Source: Flaccisagitta enflata
Taxonomy: Eukaryota; Chaetognatha; Sagittoidea; Aphragmophora
Assembly (NCBI GenBank): GCA_965153355.1
Contig: OZ231126.1
Location: forward strand, 93,930,001 to 93,994,000
Reading direction: 5' to 3'
Length of the DNA: 64,000 nt
The notes below the pieces were generated by a model. It saw only the letters and a list, made by a program, of their open reading frames with translations, did no database searches and was not told the DNA's origin. Shown here piece by piece: positions 35,938 to 49,029 of the stretch (positions within the stretch are counted from its first letter, which is position 1; each line of letters begins with the position of its first letter). Both the position numbers and the translations under genes were made by a program.

Positions 35938-36285
35938 AATGTCCCATGAACCACCCCAAACTTCGACGCTGACTCTCACCAATCTTACCATGGTTGAGGC
36001 TTGGTAAAAAAACATCCCATGCAAAATTTCAGGCCTCTGGAACAGCCGGAACCTTTGTCAGGGTGACCATGAAGTTTCCATAGAAATCTATGGCAGAGAC
36101 AAAATTTGCATAATAGAAATATTGATTCCAATGCTAATTCAATACAAACTTCAACCTCACCCTGACAAAGGTTCCTGCTATCTCAGAGGCCCAAAATTTT
36201 GCATGGAATGTTTTTTTACCAAGCCTCAACTGTGGTAAGATTGGTGAGAGCCATAGTCAAAGTTTGGGGCGCTTCACGGGACGTA
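35938..36285. mobile_element. Fold-back MITE with 8-bp target duplication, inside the LINE
   Basis: Flanked by GTCTACAT (35930-35937 and 36286-36293). Its ends are inverted repeats (AATGTCCCATGAACCACC at left; complement TACGTCCCGTGAAGCGCC at right), with arms of about 130 bp that contain GCATGG...TTTTTTTACCAAGCC. An 8-bp duplication is typical of hAT and some other DNA transposon groups. No coding capacity. Confidence 0.8.
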
Positions 36286-36738
36286 GTCTACATCCCTACT
36301 CCACCTTCTTGCCCGGCTGATTATTCTCCCAACTTCAACGCTATTCTCGCTCATTCCGACGGTGACGCCCTCATTCTCGGCGACTTCAACGCCCACAACC
36401 CTAGTTGGTCGTGCCTCGACGACGACCGTGGTTCCTCCCTTGCAGACGCCATCGACAACAGCGACTTCACCTCACTCAACAACCCCAATTATCCTACTTG
36501 TCTCCCTTCATCTGGCCGCGCCACTTCTCCTGATGTCTCCTTGGCCTCCGCTCACTTTTGCAGCTTCTTCCAAATGGACGGAATCTCCGCTCACTGCACA
36601 GAGAGATTCAAACGAGATCTTGAAGCGTCGATTCCTTCCACTCCTCCCACCTCCAGCACCGAAGGCGAGAAGATCTTGTAGAAGGCAGTCCTCGATGCTG
36701 CCCGGAAAAACATCCCGGCGGGGTATAGGCATGACTTC

Positions 36739-38954
36739 GTGCCCAACTTACCGCCGCGTGCCGTGGAAGCTCGACGCCAATGTGACGCCCTTTGCGCCAC
36801 CAACCCCGGGGATCCTCATATCCAAACCTTGGATCGACAGGTTAGAGGTGAGTGTAAAAAGTGTCGATGTGAAAGATTCAACGAAGAACTCAAAAATGCT
36901 GAACTGCAAGACAATCCGTCCAAATTTGCCGACATTGTCCGTCACATCTCCGGCAAACGTATCTACTGCCCTCCCAACCAACCTATCAAATTCAATGACA
37001 AAATCCTTACCAAACGCCATGCCATTGCCAATCGTTTCAACAAACAGTATACTTCTGTCGTCTAACACAAATCCGACCCTCTCACGTGGAAAATCCTTCG
37101 GAAAATCAGGAGGAAGAAATTCGACGCTAACTACAAACCTATTTCTGTTGGCCCTGACAATATAACGATGCTACACCTGAAGAACTTCGGCAAGAAATCA
37201 ATAGGCTATCTGACAACAATCTTTAATCTCTCTGTGCAGTGAGTGGAGATTCCGTCCATTTGGAAGAAGGCGGTAATTTTGCCAGTCCCAAAGCCTGGTA
37301 AACCTGCTGACGCTTCTCTTCCATACTGACTTATCTCTCTTCTCTGTCTGGCCTTGAAGATCCTTGAAAGATGCCTCCTCCCTCACTTCAACGCTTCTCT
37401 GAAACTTTCACCATGGCAACACGGCTTCCGTTCTAACCACTCTACATCTTCGGCGCTCCTTCCCCTCGTTACCCGCATCGCCGCTGGCTTCAAGGAGAAA
37501 AGCCACCTCTCAGAACTGCCACCGTCGCGACTGACATTACTAAAGCGTTTGAACGTGTCGATCATACTCTCCTCCTTTACGCCATCGCCGCCACTGATCT
37601 CCATCCCAACCTCGTCCACTGGGCTGCAGCCTTTCTCTGTGGTAGGCAATCTCGCGTCACGTGGCAGGGCGCCACTTCTGGTTGGCAAATCTGTCGCACC
37701 GGCATTCCCCATGGATCCGTCCTCGGTCCTGTCTTTTCAAACTTCTTCGTGTCAGACTGTCCTGTCAAGCAGCCGTCCTTCGCTGATGATTTTACCTTCA
37801 GTAGGTCGGGTGTAAATCAGGCCGACATAGAACGAGACCTGCAATCAGACATCGACCAAGTTTTCGACTGGGCAACGTCAAAGAGATTGGTGATCGCGCC
37901 TCGTAAGTGCACCATCACTTACTTCACCCTGGACAAGGCTCGTGAGTCCAAGGTTCACCCTCAGGTCCTGATCAACGACGAGCCAATTCCTCTTCAGAAG
38001 AATCCAAAAGTGTTGGGTGTCACCTTTGACCCCCACTTCCACTTCCATGTACACGCCAAGGAAGTCTCTCAAAAAGGCCGTCAGAAACTGCGTCTTCTTC
38101 GCTCACTCGCCGGTTCCTCTTGGGGCTGTTCCAAAGAGTCTCTCATTCACACGTACAAAACCTACATTGCTCCGTCGTTGAACTACGCTGCTGCAGTCTG
38201 GTCTCCCAATGCTTCCCAATCTGCTATCAACGACATCGAAACAACCCACAACGCCACCCTCCGTATTGCAACAGGCTGCCACGCTAAAACTCCCATCGAC
38301 GAACTTCACATGGAAGCGCAGGTCCTACCCATCGATCGCCACTTAAACCTTCTCTCTGGCCAGCATCTAGTCAGCGCTCTTCGCCCCGGTCATCCCTCGC
38401 ACGACATTGTCACGGCGCCTTCTGGCCCTCGAAATATGAAACAGACACTTTCTTCCAAACACCTGGATTCTGTCTCTTCACATCTCTCACCCAATGGTAC
38501 TACTGACCCCGCTGAATACGAAACCATCTTAAACAAGATCCACACTGCTGCCGCCAAAGACTCCATTGCCGCCTCTAACTTCAGCCGCGTTCTCGGTGGC
38601 CCACGTCCTGACATCTCACCCAGCGAATCCTCTTTATCCTGCGCCGAACGCTCTACACTGGCCCAACTTCGCACTAGTGAATGTCATTTCCTCCAGGGCT
38701 ATCTAGTCGAAACCGGGCGTGCTGTATCTGCACTCTGCCCTGAATGCCGCTTCGGTCGTCATACAGTCAATCATTTATTTTGCTGCCCTGCTGTTCCGAT
38801 CGACTTGACGCCCCGGGACCTTTGGATAAACCCCTTCACCGCCTTAACCTTCCTCAAAACTCTTCCTTCTTTCTCGGGTCTGGTTTCGCCGAATCCCCCA
38901 GCCCCCCGGCCCCCGCCGGAACCTCCCCCGAATGGCCATCCACGCGCCTCTTAG
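36739..38954 (+). pseudogene. LINE reverse transcriptase and C-terminal zinc knuckle, frameshifted
   Basis: Segments in three frames: an N-terminal linker region (36739-37065), the RT block ending LPHFNASLKLSPWQHGFRSN (near 37380-37437), motif A DITKAFERVDH (near 37535), motif B GIPHGSVLGP (near 37702), then the catalytic FADD (37779-37790) at the start of a 401-codon open frame. That frame contains thumb-like sequence and a C-terminal CPECRFGRHTVNHLFCCPA knuckle followed by LTPRDLW. In-frame stops near 37065, 37240 and 37330 and shifts near 37500 and 37745 show it is dead. Confidence 0.82.
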
Positions 38955-38984
38955 GGGCAACAACAACAACAAAATGACAATTAC

Positions 38985-39478
<494 letters not shown>

Positions 39479-39479
39479 G

Positions 39480-39662
39480 GCGGAGTACGCGCGTGGTGAA
39501 GGTCAGACGAAAGTCATCGTCCGCGCTCCACATCCGGGTCGACCGACGACGTGGACAGGAGAAGGATTCATGGAAGTCCACGAAGGAGACAAAATCGACT
39601 TTGAAATTTCCAACTTGGGACAATCTATGGAGTATGAAATCGTTGTCAGATACGAGCCTCAG
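39480..39662 (+). CDS. lamb1: Laminin beta, LF domain exon
   Basis: 61 codons, phase 0-0: AEYARGEG at the start, then WTGEGFMEVHEGDKIDFEIS and GQSMEYEIVVRYEPQ, matching LF of beta chains. The start is fixed because KYE plus AEYA across the junction matches the family. The acceptor is odd: the intron ends in pure (GAT)n up to ATCCAG with no polypyrimidine tract. Donor CAG|GTAGGC. Confidence 0.94.
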
Positions 39663-39935
39663 GTAGGCTTTTTACTTTGCCAGGGTTATTGATTTTTTTT
39701 GTTTTGTTTTGTTTTCTTTCTCACAATGTCTTGTGATCATCTTCTGATGTCAGATGTATGTAGGTAGGTAGTTTCTCTAAATATTTAGATGTAGACATCA
39801 TGTTTCCATGTTTCTTTTTGAGGTTTCAGTTGTCTACAACGATTGTCATTTATGAAATCTTTTTATTGTGTACAACTTGATATTGATCTATCACCATTGT
39901 TGAATCCTACCAACAACACATCACAAAATTATCAC

Positions 39936-40132
<197 letters not shown>

Positions 40133-41119
40133 TGCCACCATCATCATTAGCCGTTAGATGAATGCCACGTCTCCATAAGTAATAATTATGGCGCTTTGGA
40201 CACAAATTGCTTGTGGACAAAAACTTCGGTAAAAATGATATGGAAATTCGAAGAAAAATAATAGAGATTCTATGAATTACCAGATCTTGAGCACATAGCA
40301 CAATCGAGCATGATAAGCAGAAACTGATAAAAAAATACCCTCTTCTAAACGTATCCGTATCCAAAATCAGATCCGGTTCATCATGCAATTGTTGTGCTAA
40401 ACTTTGATTTTGTAAGTGAAGACAAGAAATTAAGCAAAATCACAGAGTGAATCACCATGAAATCATCCTGGGTCTTGATCGTTGCGGGATGTGAATCAAA
40501 TCGTAACATCTAAACCTAAACAGAAGCATCAACTTAGGATAGATGCTGTGCTTAAACGAATCAATTCGCACCATCTGACTGACTTGCTCAGCAATATACG
40601 GACACATTAAAAAGAAGCATCGACTTTGGATAGATGCTGTGCTTAAACGAATTGAATCCATTTTTTAGTTTTTTTAAAATTTTCCTATCGCGACCAAATT
40701 GGAGTCACTAGCTCAATTAATATTGGCACCGCAAAGTTAATCTTTTTTTTAGTCGTGTGCTCGCGACTCTACAACCCACTGTGTTGGTCGGTCTGTCGGT
40801 CGGTCACTGTCTGCTTTGTTTTAGGCGTTTTTGAGTGTCTTTTGCAATACTGCTCCTGCTCAAAAGCTTGAGTTAGTATGTTTCATCACTATGTTTCATC
40901 ACTATGTTTAATCACTATGTTTCATCACTATGTTTCATAACTATCTTTCATTACTATGTTTCATCACTATGTTTCTTTATTATACAGTTGAACCCCGCTC
41001 TAACGGACCCGCCACAAACGGAATTCCGCCTATAACAGATGCAAATTCATAATCCCTTCAGTTAATTGTGTTCCACGATAGTGGAACACTAAATATTGGG
41101 AGTTTCTCCGTGTGTTCGT

Positions 41120-42920
41120 ACGTATGTCACGCAACACAGATTTCTCCAATGAATGATGTATGTCACACCACCCAGTTTTCTCCAATGTGGGTCACACAGC
41201 CCAGAATTCTCCGATGTATGTCACACCACCCAGTTATCTCCGATGTATGTCACACAGCCCAGAATTCTCCGATGTATGTCACACCATCCAGTTGCCTCCA
41301 ATGTATGTCACACAGCCCAGAATTCTCCGATGTCACACCACGCAGTTTTCTCCGATGTTTGTCACACCACCCAGTTTTCTCCAGTGTATGTCACACAGCC
41401 CAGCATTCTCCAATGTATGTCACAACACCCAGTTTTCTCTAATGTATGTCACATGGCCCAGACTTCTCCGATGTATGTCACACAGACCAGAATTCTCCAA
41501 TGTATGTCGCACCACCCAGTTTTCTCCAATGTATGTTACACCACCCAGTTTTCTCCAGTATATGTCACACAGCCCAGAATTCTCCGATGTATGTCACACT
41601 ATCCAGGTTTCTCCGATGTATGTCACACAGCCCAGAATTCTCCGATGTATGTCACACAGTCCAAAATTCTCCGATGTATGTCACACCAACCAGTTTTCTC
41701 CGATGTATGTCACACAGCTCAGAATTCTCCGATGTATGTCACACCACCCAGTTTTCTCCAATGTATGTCACACCACCCAGCTTTCTCCGATGTATGTCAC
41801 ACAGCTCAAAATTCTCTGATGTATGTCTCACCACCCAGTTTTCTCCGATGTATGGCACACAACCCAGAATTCTCCGATGTTTGTCACACGACCCAGTTTT
41901 CTCCGATGTATGTCACACCACCCAGTTTTCTCCAATGTATGTCACACAACCCTGAATTCTCCGATGTATGTCACACTATCCAGTTTTCTCCGATGTATGT
42001 CACACAGCCCAGAATTCTCCGATATATGTCGCACCACCCAGTTTTCTCCGATGTATGTCACACTATCCAGTTTTCTCCAATGTATGTCACACAGCCCAAA
42101 ATTCTCCGATGTATGTCACACCACCCAGCTTTCTCCGATGTATGTCACACCACCCAGCTTTCTCCGATGTATGTCATACAGCCCAGAATTCTCTAATGTA
42201 TGTCACACCACCCAGTTTTCTCCGATGTATGTCACACAGCCCAGAATTCTCCGATGTATGTCACACCATCTAGTTTTCTCTAATGTATGTCACACCACCC
42301 AGTTTTCTCTGATGTCACACAATGTATGTCACACAGCCCAGAATTCTCTGATGTATGTTACACCACCCAGTTTTCTCCAATGTATGTCACACAGACCAGA
42401 ATTCTCTGATGTATGTCACACCAACCAGTTTTCTCCAATGTATGTCACACAACCCAGAATTTTCCAATGTATGTCACACCACCCAGTTTCCTCCGATGTA
42501 TGTCACACAGCCCAGAATTCTCCGATGTATGTCACACCACCCAGTTTTCTCCAATTTATGTCACAGAGCCCAGAATTCTCTGATGTATGTCACACCACCC
42601 AGTTTTCTCCGATGTATGTCACACAGCCCAGAATTCTCCAATGTATATCACACCACCCAGTTTTCTTATATTTATGTCATACAACCCAGAATTCTCCGAT
42701 GTATGTCACACCACCCAGTTTTCTCCGATGTATGTCACATAGCCCAGAATTCTACGATGTATGTCTCATCATCCAGTTTTCTCCGATGTATGTCACACAG
42801 CCCAGAATTCTCCAATGTCTGTCACACCACCCAGTTTTCTCTGATATATATCACGCAACTCAAAATACTTTGATGTAAGTCACACCATCTAGTTTACTCC
42901 TATGTATGGTACACAGCCCA
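41120..42920. repeat. 1.8 kb minisatellite with alternating 29-bp units
   Basis: About 60 units of 29 bp of two types: GTCACACAGCCCAGAATTCT CCGATGTAT and GTCACACCACCCAGTTTTCT CCGATGTAT, often alternating to give a 58-bp higher-order unit. Open frames up to 351 codons in several frames are repeat artefacts. Confidence 0.92.
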
Positions 42921-42944
42921 GAATTTTATGATGTGGCAATTGGA

Positions 42945-43130
42945 TCACCCACAAGTGGCAGTGGGACCGCCCACAGGCGGCAGTGGGACCGCCCACAGGC
43001 GGCAGTGGGACCGCCCACAGGCAGCAGTGGGACCGCCCACAGGCGGCAGTGGGACCGCCCTCAGGCGGCAGTGAGGGTGCCTATAGGTGGCAGTGAGGTG
43101 GTAGTTAGGCCGCCCACAGGCAGCCATTAT
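42945..43130. repeat. GC-rich minisatellite of about 21 bp
   Basis: Seven to eight units of GTGGGACCGCCCACAGGCGG CA. Directly follows the 29-bp minisatellite inside the same MITE. Confidence 0.85.
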
Positions 43131-44079
43131 TTAGACACAGATTTGTCGGGTTATTTATATTAGAAGTGTTTCATTAATTATTGCCTTTCTTTTTCATGCC
43201 CAATCAAGTTTTCGTGGAACACAATATGGCGAACGCCACTAGTTTCTTTTATTTCCTATGTTGGCAATAACAGAAGTCTTTCTATAACAGAAAAAAATTG
43301 TTGGTCCCATGAAATCCATTAGAGCGGGGTTCAAGTGTATTTCAAAAAATGATATACTCTAGTTTATTGCATAAGTGAACATAATTAGAAGGTTTTCGCA
43401 CAAGCAGAGGTCTGAATTTGAAGATTAAACCATATCGGCCACACCACAATAATCCCCATAGTAAGCCTCTGGTATTCCCGACACACCCCAGATTGTGAGA
43501 AATCCTTCTTTTATTGAATATTTGTGGAAAGGGCCTGAGTATATCAATAAATAAAATTCGACCAAATTCCCGACCACCCTACTGCCCACCCGGACGCGAC
43601 TTCGGTAGCCGTGTACATCCGGCCTTGTTTTTCAGATGTCCTTATGTTCATGAGCTAGAAAGTTACATGAATCATGCCAATTTTTTTGTGCTAAAATTTT
43701 GATGCCACTCATTTCAAATCACGTTTCTTTAATTTGAGTTTGACACTTTCAATCACCTTCTTTGAATTTGATTGCACCTTCGATTTTTTTCCTTTCAGCT
43801 AATTTCATGTGATCTTTACTTTCCTCCCATCGTGACATGCTCGTATCAATCTCGTCTACCCATCATACCAACCACCTATCCATCCACTCAATGATGGTGC
43901 TGTCAAATTCATCTACCCACGACAACCACCTTGTCCACTTCGCCCTGATTCCTGTCCTTTCACCTTTAACATCCCGCTCATGCAACGTCCTCAACGTCCA
44001 AATTCCTGATGCGCACTTGATCACTGCCTCCACCTCTCCCCGATTTTGACCCCAACCCCTCCTCTCTACAAAAAAAAAG

Positions 44080-44200
44080 TTGCCCGAGAGATGGGACGAC
44101 GTTCGCATTAAGATCACGAGGCCCGGGCCCGTGGACCAATCAGGTCCTTGCGCCAATGTAGTCCCCCAAGACGACGTCAAGGCAGCCTCTTTACCGCCAG
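44080..44200 (+). CDS. lamb1: Laminin beta, LF domain exon
   Basis: Encodes LPERWDDVRIKITRPGPVDQ and CANVVPQDDVKAASLPPG of LF. Phase 0 in, phase 1 out, donor CCAG|GTGAGG. The acceptor has a run of A between the pyrimidines and the AG (CTCTCTAC, then A-rich, AAAG). That is unusual, but the reading frame leaves no alternative. Confidence 0.92.
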
Positions 44201-44288
44201 GTGAGGTCCAGTACCACATATTAGGACCAGTACCACTATACTATCATGACAATGTTTCGAATAACGCTGAATATATGTATGAAGTTAA

Positions 44289-44497
44289 CACCTCTCGCAT
44301 GTTTAAACGGAAATTCCACTGAACTTCAAATGGTTATGACTCATGTTTAGATGGTCCCATTGTTGTGAGGTTTGGAACGCACTTTTAAGTGATACTAGAG
44401 GCACCCCCGTCTAAATTGCCATAATAAATGGACCATTTTTCGCAGGTAACAGCTGTTTGAAGCCAGAGAGAATGTCCGTTTAAATATGTGAGAGGTG
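44289..44497. mobile_element. TTAA-flanked MITE
   Basis: TTAA at 44285-44288 and 44498-44501; inverted termini CACCTCTCGCATGTTTAAAC and complement of CACCTCTCACATATTTAAAC, 209 bp. TTAA duplication is typical of piggyBac and Kolobok groups. Lies in a laminin LF intron. Confidence 0.82.
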
Positions 44498-44501
44498 TTA
44501 A

Positions 44502-47500
44502 ATGCGCGTATTTGACTGTCTCTATCGGTCTAACGCATATTTGGCGTTTTCTATGAAATAAGAAATTGGTTCAACTGGATTTTTACTCTCTTTGTTCGTC
44601 TGTCGCGACACATTCAAGCTTTTTTTTGTTTGGATTACAATGAGCAATTTTATGTTGGAGCCCGGTGACACATGAATGCGGGAAGGAAATAGAAATGAAG
44701 TTGTAGTGAACAAAGGCAAAAAATCCATTGAAGAAAACTGAAGTTTAAACCATTAGCGCGATCTCTTGGAGTTAGAACCGCTCGTGCATGCTAGGCAAGG
44801 CAGTGGCGGGGATTACAAAGATCTCACTTCTTCATAGCTAAGAGAATTCAAAAAACAGTGCTGTCGAAACCAATAGCCAACCTTTTTCAAACCATAGGGG
44901 CATAGGGCATACGGGAATGAGGATGATTCATTTCTTATGTCTGAATACGATTTCGTACACGAGAACATCAAAAGTTAGCATCTGAGATAAACTGTCGTCA
45001 ATTCTGGGAAAAAAATACAATAACAAAGAGGTGTTACCCAGTTGCTCAAATATCATTGGACATCAGTCTGGAGGGTTCCTTTGACTGGGTAATCTTCAAG
45101 TATTTGCCCGATTTAAGACGAAAGTTGATTGTAATGTCATTGCTCGTGCAGACGAATTAACTTGGAAAACATTTATCAGTTATGAGGAAATCATGTACGA
45201 GTGGACAGATAAGTCACCAAATTTTCGACACTATTTGACGTGCCATAATTCATGGTGGAAAACAGAGTGAGAGAAGGAAAAAGAAGGGTATTCAAAGGGA
45301 AAAGAGAAAGGGTATATGAGGAAAAAATAGTGGAAAAAGCTGAGACAAAAGTATTTTTAAGGTTCCCGTATCGAAATAGAAACTAAGAAAAAAAAATGAT
45401 ATTAGAGAAATTGAACTCTTAGAAATTGAACTTTTAGAGGATTATATTGATAATAGTAATTCCGTGATGATAACGCAACATTTCTGTATCCCGATTCGTG
45501 TCACCGGGCCTTTTTCTAAAGCACAATATTGTGGTGGTTGGTGATGCTTTTATGTTACTCGTCAGTCACGATTTTTTTATATTTCGATGTTTTCTAAGTT
45601 TGTTGCGACGAAGGGACGACAGTCGGTAAGATCATGGGATCTCCCTTCTACATCAAATTGTCACGGATGACCGATACACAACTAGATTATTTAATCCAGA
45701 TTTGCATTTGTGAATGTTTGTCACGGGGTTTGCGTTCAAAAGGGATACAATTGATCTTGGTTGTCTTAGAATACATGTATGTAAATGATCAAAGGGCTAG
45801 CGTCGAGAGTTTTGATCTTGGAATTGTACAAGTGATTCATGAATTCCTTTTTGACTAATATTTGTACAACTTGTTATAGAATTACCATTTACAGTCAGTA
45901 GACAATATCATGAATTGATGCTTAAACACTTTTAACCCATATTTCAGTGTTTCAGATTGTATCAGTAGTTCTTTAAGCCTTAAGCAATTAAAAAAAGAAA
46001 AGATTCATCAAACTACTTTATTGTCCGCTGCTGTTTCAGCTTTGATTAGAGTCGAATAGATCTATTTTTCTGATTTAGTGGTGTCGGTTTGAATCAAAAA
46101 GGATTTCTGTTTGGGTCGGTGTATGTTAATTAGTTGTTGGCACACAACAAATGATGGTTTTCTCACGCAATACACGAATAATTGGAGTGTTATTTTGTTT
46201 TGTTTCCTCCTCTTCACTTGTGATGCACCCTACAGGAAAAGGAGAACCGGGCTGTTACTGTGGTATTCATTTAATTACGTAGTAGCGTCTTTTATTTTCT
46301 ATCCTGTGAATTGATTTTATGCTTTCCCAAACTTTTTCTGTGTAGGATGCTTTCTCTCTTTCTTTCTTTTTTTTGTTTCGCCTTATTTCTGTTTATTTTT
46401 TTCTTTTTATTTTGCATAAAATCATTTTGCTGTGCCGTTGCTTTTTTATAAGTATTTATGAAATACGGCAGCTAAAAGATTTTTTTTTAACATTAAGCAC
46501 CCTTTAAAACAAAAATAAGTATCAGTTAATTGTTTGCGACTAACTTGAATAAAACTTAAGCTGCGCGAAATCGTAAGATTGTTTGAATGAATGTTTCTAA
46601 GATTGGTTTGCGTATACAAAGAAAAAACCATCCTCAACTGAGCTATAATCGAAATCAGAAGAGCAGTCTTACCATTTCATGCAAATTGAACACTCCCAAT
46701 TCAAATATAATAATAATAATATATGATATAAAAAAGATTACGAAGCCAACATAAAGTCCCCCATATGATAGATATTCTATCTCCTGCTAAATATTTCATA
46801 TATTGTAGCCTAAAGTTAACAAAAAAAGAAAAAAGAAAAAAGAAAAGCGCAAAGAAAAAATATTGCTTTGTCCCATCATAATGGCGCTTTTAAACATGGT
46901 AATTATTAATCTGGTATCATACGATTGGAAACCCTTCTCAAAACGGCCCCAGGGATTTAGTAATATTTCTTTCCTTATTAAACTAAGTTTGCGCGAATTG
47001 AAAGGCTATTTATATAACTAAACTTAACTAGGACCGGATTTCGCTTGAATTCTTTTTTGCTACATGACTACATTTGGACTGAACGCTTCTTTAGTATTTT
47101 CCAAACTCGCGATTTCCTTCACTGTCCTTTTTTCCCATGGTTATGAAATAAATAATATTTTTTTAAAGAGTTGTTAGAAATGCTTTGTTGCTTTTGTGCG
47201 TCTGCGTCCAGGCCCCAAACTTAACATCTTTTAGTGATTTTGCTAGAAAATTAGTTCAAGGGGACAACGTCGCGTGCGACAGACTTTTCAAAAAACAATG
47301 ACTAAAAAGACAGTTTTTGAGACACATGATAAAAAAAATCAATAAAAAACACACAGGTGACATCCAGAACGATGAATAGCTTACAAAGTGAACAAAAGTG
47401 ACAGAAGGAGAGACAAAAGGACGGACGGAGGGACAGTTGATGGACCGACAACGTGACCAATAAAGTGAGAATTAATTGATAAAAAAAATTCAAATACACA

Positions 47501-48627
47501 GATTTGTTCTCAAACAGGATGATTTGTGACAAAATTATGACTACTTGCCATTTGGCAGAACTACAATTTGACCAGTCAATCGAGGTTTTAGGAAAATTGG
47601 GAACCAATAGAATGGAGTGTGGCCCTAATAATTTGCTTCTCTGATCTGACTGCCAACTTTTCGTTGCGGAAACTTTTTCGGCCTGCCTCTGTGAAGTTCT
47701 GTTGGCATGATAAATTTGGTTACTTTCATTTTACAGAATAGCTTTTTTGTTTAAAACAAAATACAGGATAACAGAGCAATGGAATTAAAAAAAGAAATTA
47801 ATGTTTTTTTCTCTATGACTGGCAGTTTTTCCATAACCCGTCCAATTGCAGCAATTTTGTGTGCAATACAGTAAAACCCAGTGAATCATTCCAAACCAGT
47901 CACTGTTTCAAGCAAAAATACTGCCTTTGACATCGTTTGATATTTGATATTCCAATTTCATGGCTAATTGAGGTACTTTTTCGATAACGCAGCCAATAAA
48001 AATCAATGAAAAAAAACTGCTGAGTGGTATGTTTTATATTTTGTTTTATGGTCTGTTGTATTGATGAGATTCTCTTTTTGGATAAAGTAAGAAAAACAAT
48101 CGCAACCTTACAAGAACAGACGAATTTTCCTAACATGACGAAGGAAGCAAGTGAATTGAACTTGAATATAGATCAATTGCGTTCAATTATAAGTATTTTA
48201 TTGAAAATGATGACGGCACCTCTTACACCATTCGGTATTTGAGTGGTGATCATCTAACTGGGTTTTTACTGTTATTGTGACTTTTGTGAAAGTTGGTGGG
48301 TTAATGGAATTATCTGCATCCTAAGTCAGAGAATTTTTCACTTCCGTACGAGATTTTGTCTTTTGTCCTCTGTTCTGCAAATTCGGTCAAGCTGAAGTCA
48401 TCAACAACTGCAATAATCCTAATTGCGGCTGGTGAGGTCCATACTACAAAGGCCGCGGTCTGTGCTGGTTTTTATCGCGGCCATCATGTATGGCCTAAGC
48501 TGTTTCCAAATTTTGCTGATTTCACTACTTGCAGCGAAAGGGCAAAAAACTTGATCTTATTCGGAAGCATATCAATTATCTTTTTTTCTAAAAAATTCGC
48601 GCCCACTAAGTGTTTGAAACTTTAAGC

Positions 48628-48631
<4 letters not shown>
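44502..48631. other. Intron, mostly unique AT-rich sequence
   Basis: Short open frames at 45634, 46111, 48024 and 48356 show no family resemblance or splice logic. No repeats of the families above were seen. Confidence 0.55.

Positions 48632-48724
<93 letters not shown>
48632..48724. repeat. (CT)n microsatellite
   Basis: 93 bp of CT, 42 bp before the acceptor of the LF exon at 48767. Confidence 0.96.
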
Positions 48725-48726
<2 letters not shown>

Positions 48727-48766
48727 CCCCTACTCCGTACCCCATTGCGGCCGTGATGGCACATAG

Positions 48767-48894
48767 GAAACCGTTATTACCTCGTTCCGGGTCCAGTTTG
48801 CCTGGAGAAGGGAGTTCGTTACACAATCACCTTTGAGTTCCCGTCTTATAAAAGCGGTCAAGTCACGCCAGAGGCACAACTGCTTGTTGACTCG
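48767..48894 (+). CDS. lamb1: Laminin beta, LF domain exon
   Basis: Encodes NRYYLVPGPVCLEKGVRYTI and FEFPSYKSGQV...LLVDS. Acceptor GCACATAG preceded by a (CT)n tract at 48632-48724, strong donor TCG|GTGAGT that leads into a short GA-rich run. Phase 1 in, phase 0 out, 128 bp. Confidence 0.94.
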
Positions 48895-49029
48895 GTGAGT
48901 GAGAGAGAGAAAGACAAGCCGAGAGAATGACAAACAAACAGACAGATAGAGACAGCCAGACACAATTTTTTTACATGTATGATATATCCCTTTAAGCCAA
49001 ACTTGTAAAAGATAGACAATATCATGACT

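Larger units (their letters stand above)
34940..36585 (+). pseudogene. LINE endonuclease domain remnant, split by two insertions
   Basis: Pieces of an apurinic-type endonuclease: CNCNGLG near 34943, then after the first insertion KVACLQETNL and GGGGVGILVH (35646-35915), and after the second insertion LILGDFNAHNPSW (about 36370) with TSPDVSLAS (about 36525). These are the N-, E-, and D/N-containing blocks of LINE endonucleases. Frameshifts and both insertions make it non-functional. Confidence 0.8.
34674..38973 (+). mobile_element. Degenerate LINE (non-LTR retrotransposon) with 12-bp target duplication
   Basis: Flanked by the direct repeat ATGACAATTACG (34662-34673 and 38974-38985), which sits in the (GATGAC)-rich start of a laminin intron. 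It ends in a (CAA)n-type tail. It encodes an APE-type endonuclease and a reverse transcriptase, both broken. Removing it leaves a continuous GAT-rich intron. It is itself interrupted by a fold-back element (34990-35646) and a MITE (35938-36285). A C-terminal CPEC...H...C knuckle plus LTPRDLW and (CAA)n tail suggest a Jockey/I-group family; the clade is inference. Confidence 0.8.
40985..43337. mobile_element. MITE with CAGTTGAACCCCGC termini, swollen by internal satellites
   Basis: TA-flanked inverted termini CAGTTGAACCCCGCTCTAAC and the complement at 43316-43337. The normal family size is about 175 bp. Here the interior holds a 1.8 kb minisatellite (41120-42920) and a second one (42945-43130). 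It also has an inner inverted pair GTGTTCCACGA/TCGTGGAACAC. Confidence 0.78.
40742..43633 (+). mobile_element. Hairpin element (GTCGTG type) enclosing a satellite-filled MITE
   Basis: 5' hairpin AGTCGTGTGCTCGCGACTCT and CTACAACCCACTGTGTTGGT; 3' module CCACCCGGACGCGACTTCGG, TAGCCGTGTACATCCGGCCT TG at 43575-43630. The MITE 40985-43337 with its two minisatellites separates the halves. Confidence 0.78.
40584..43658. mobile_element. MITE (CTAGCTCATAAATAT family) enclosing other elements
   Basis: Left end TTGCTCAGCAATATACGGAC with AAGAAGCATCGACTTTGGAT, right end CAGATGTCCTTATGTTCATG AGCTAG. These match the ends of the complete copies at 878-1075 and 3929-4125. A hairpin element (40742-43633) sits between them. 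Confidence 0.55.

Noticed and set aside
41153-42878. Open frames of 347 and 351 codons
   Set aside because: They are by-products of the 29-bp minisatellite, which lacks stops in several frames. No start context, splice sites or domain.
45634-48625. Short open frames at 45634, 46111, 48024 and 48356
   Set aside because: No family motifs, AT-rich composition like the intron, no splice logic linking them.
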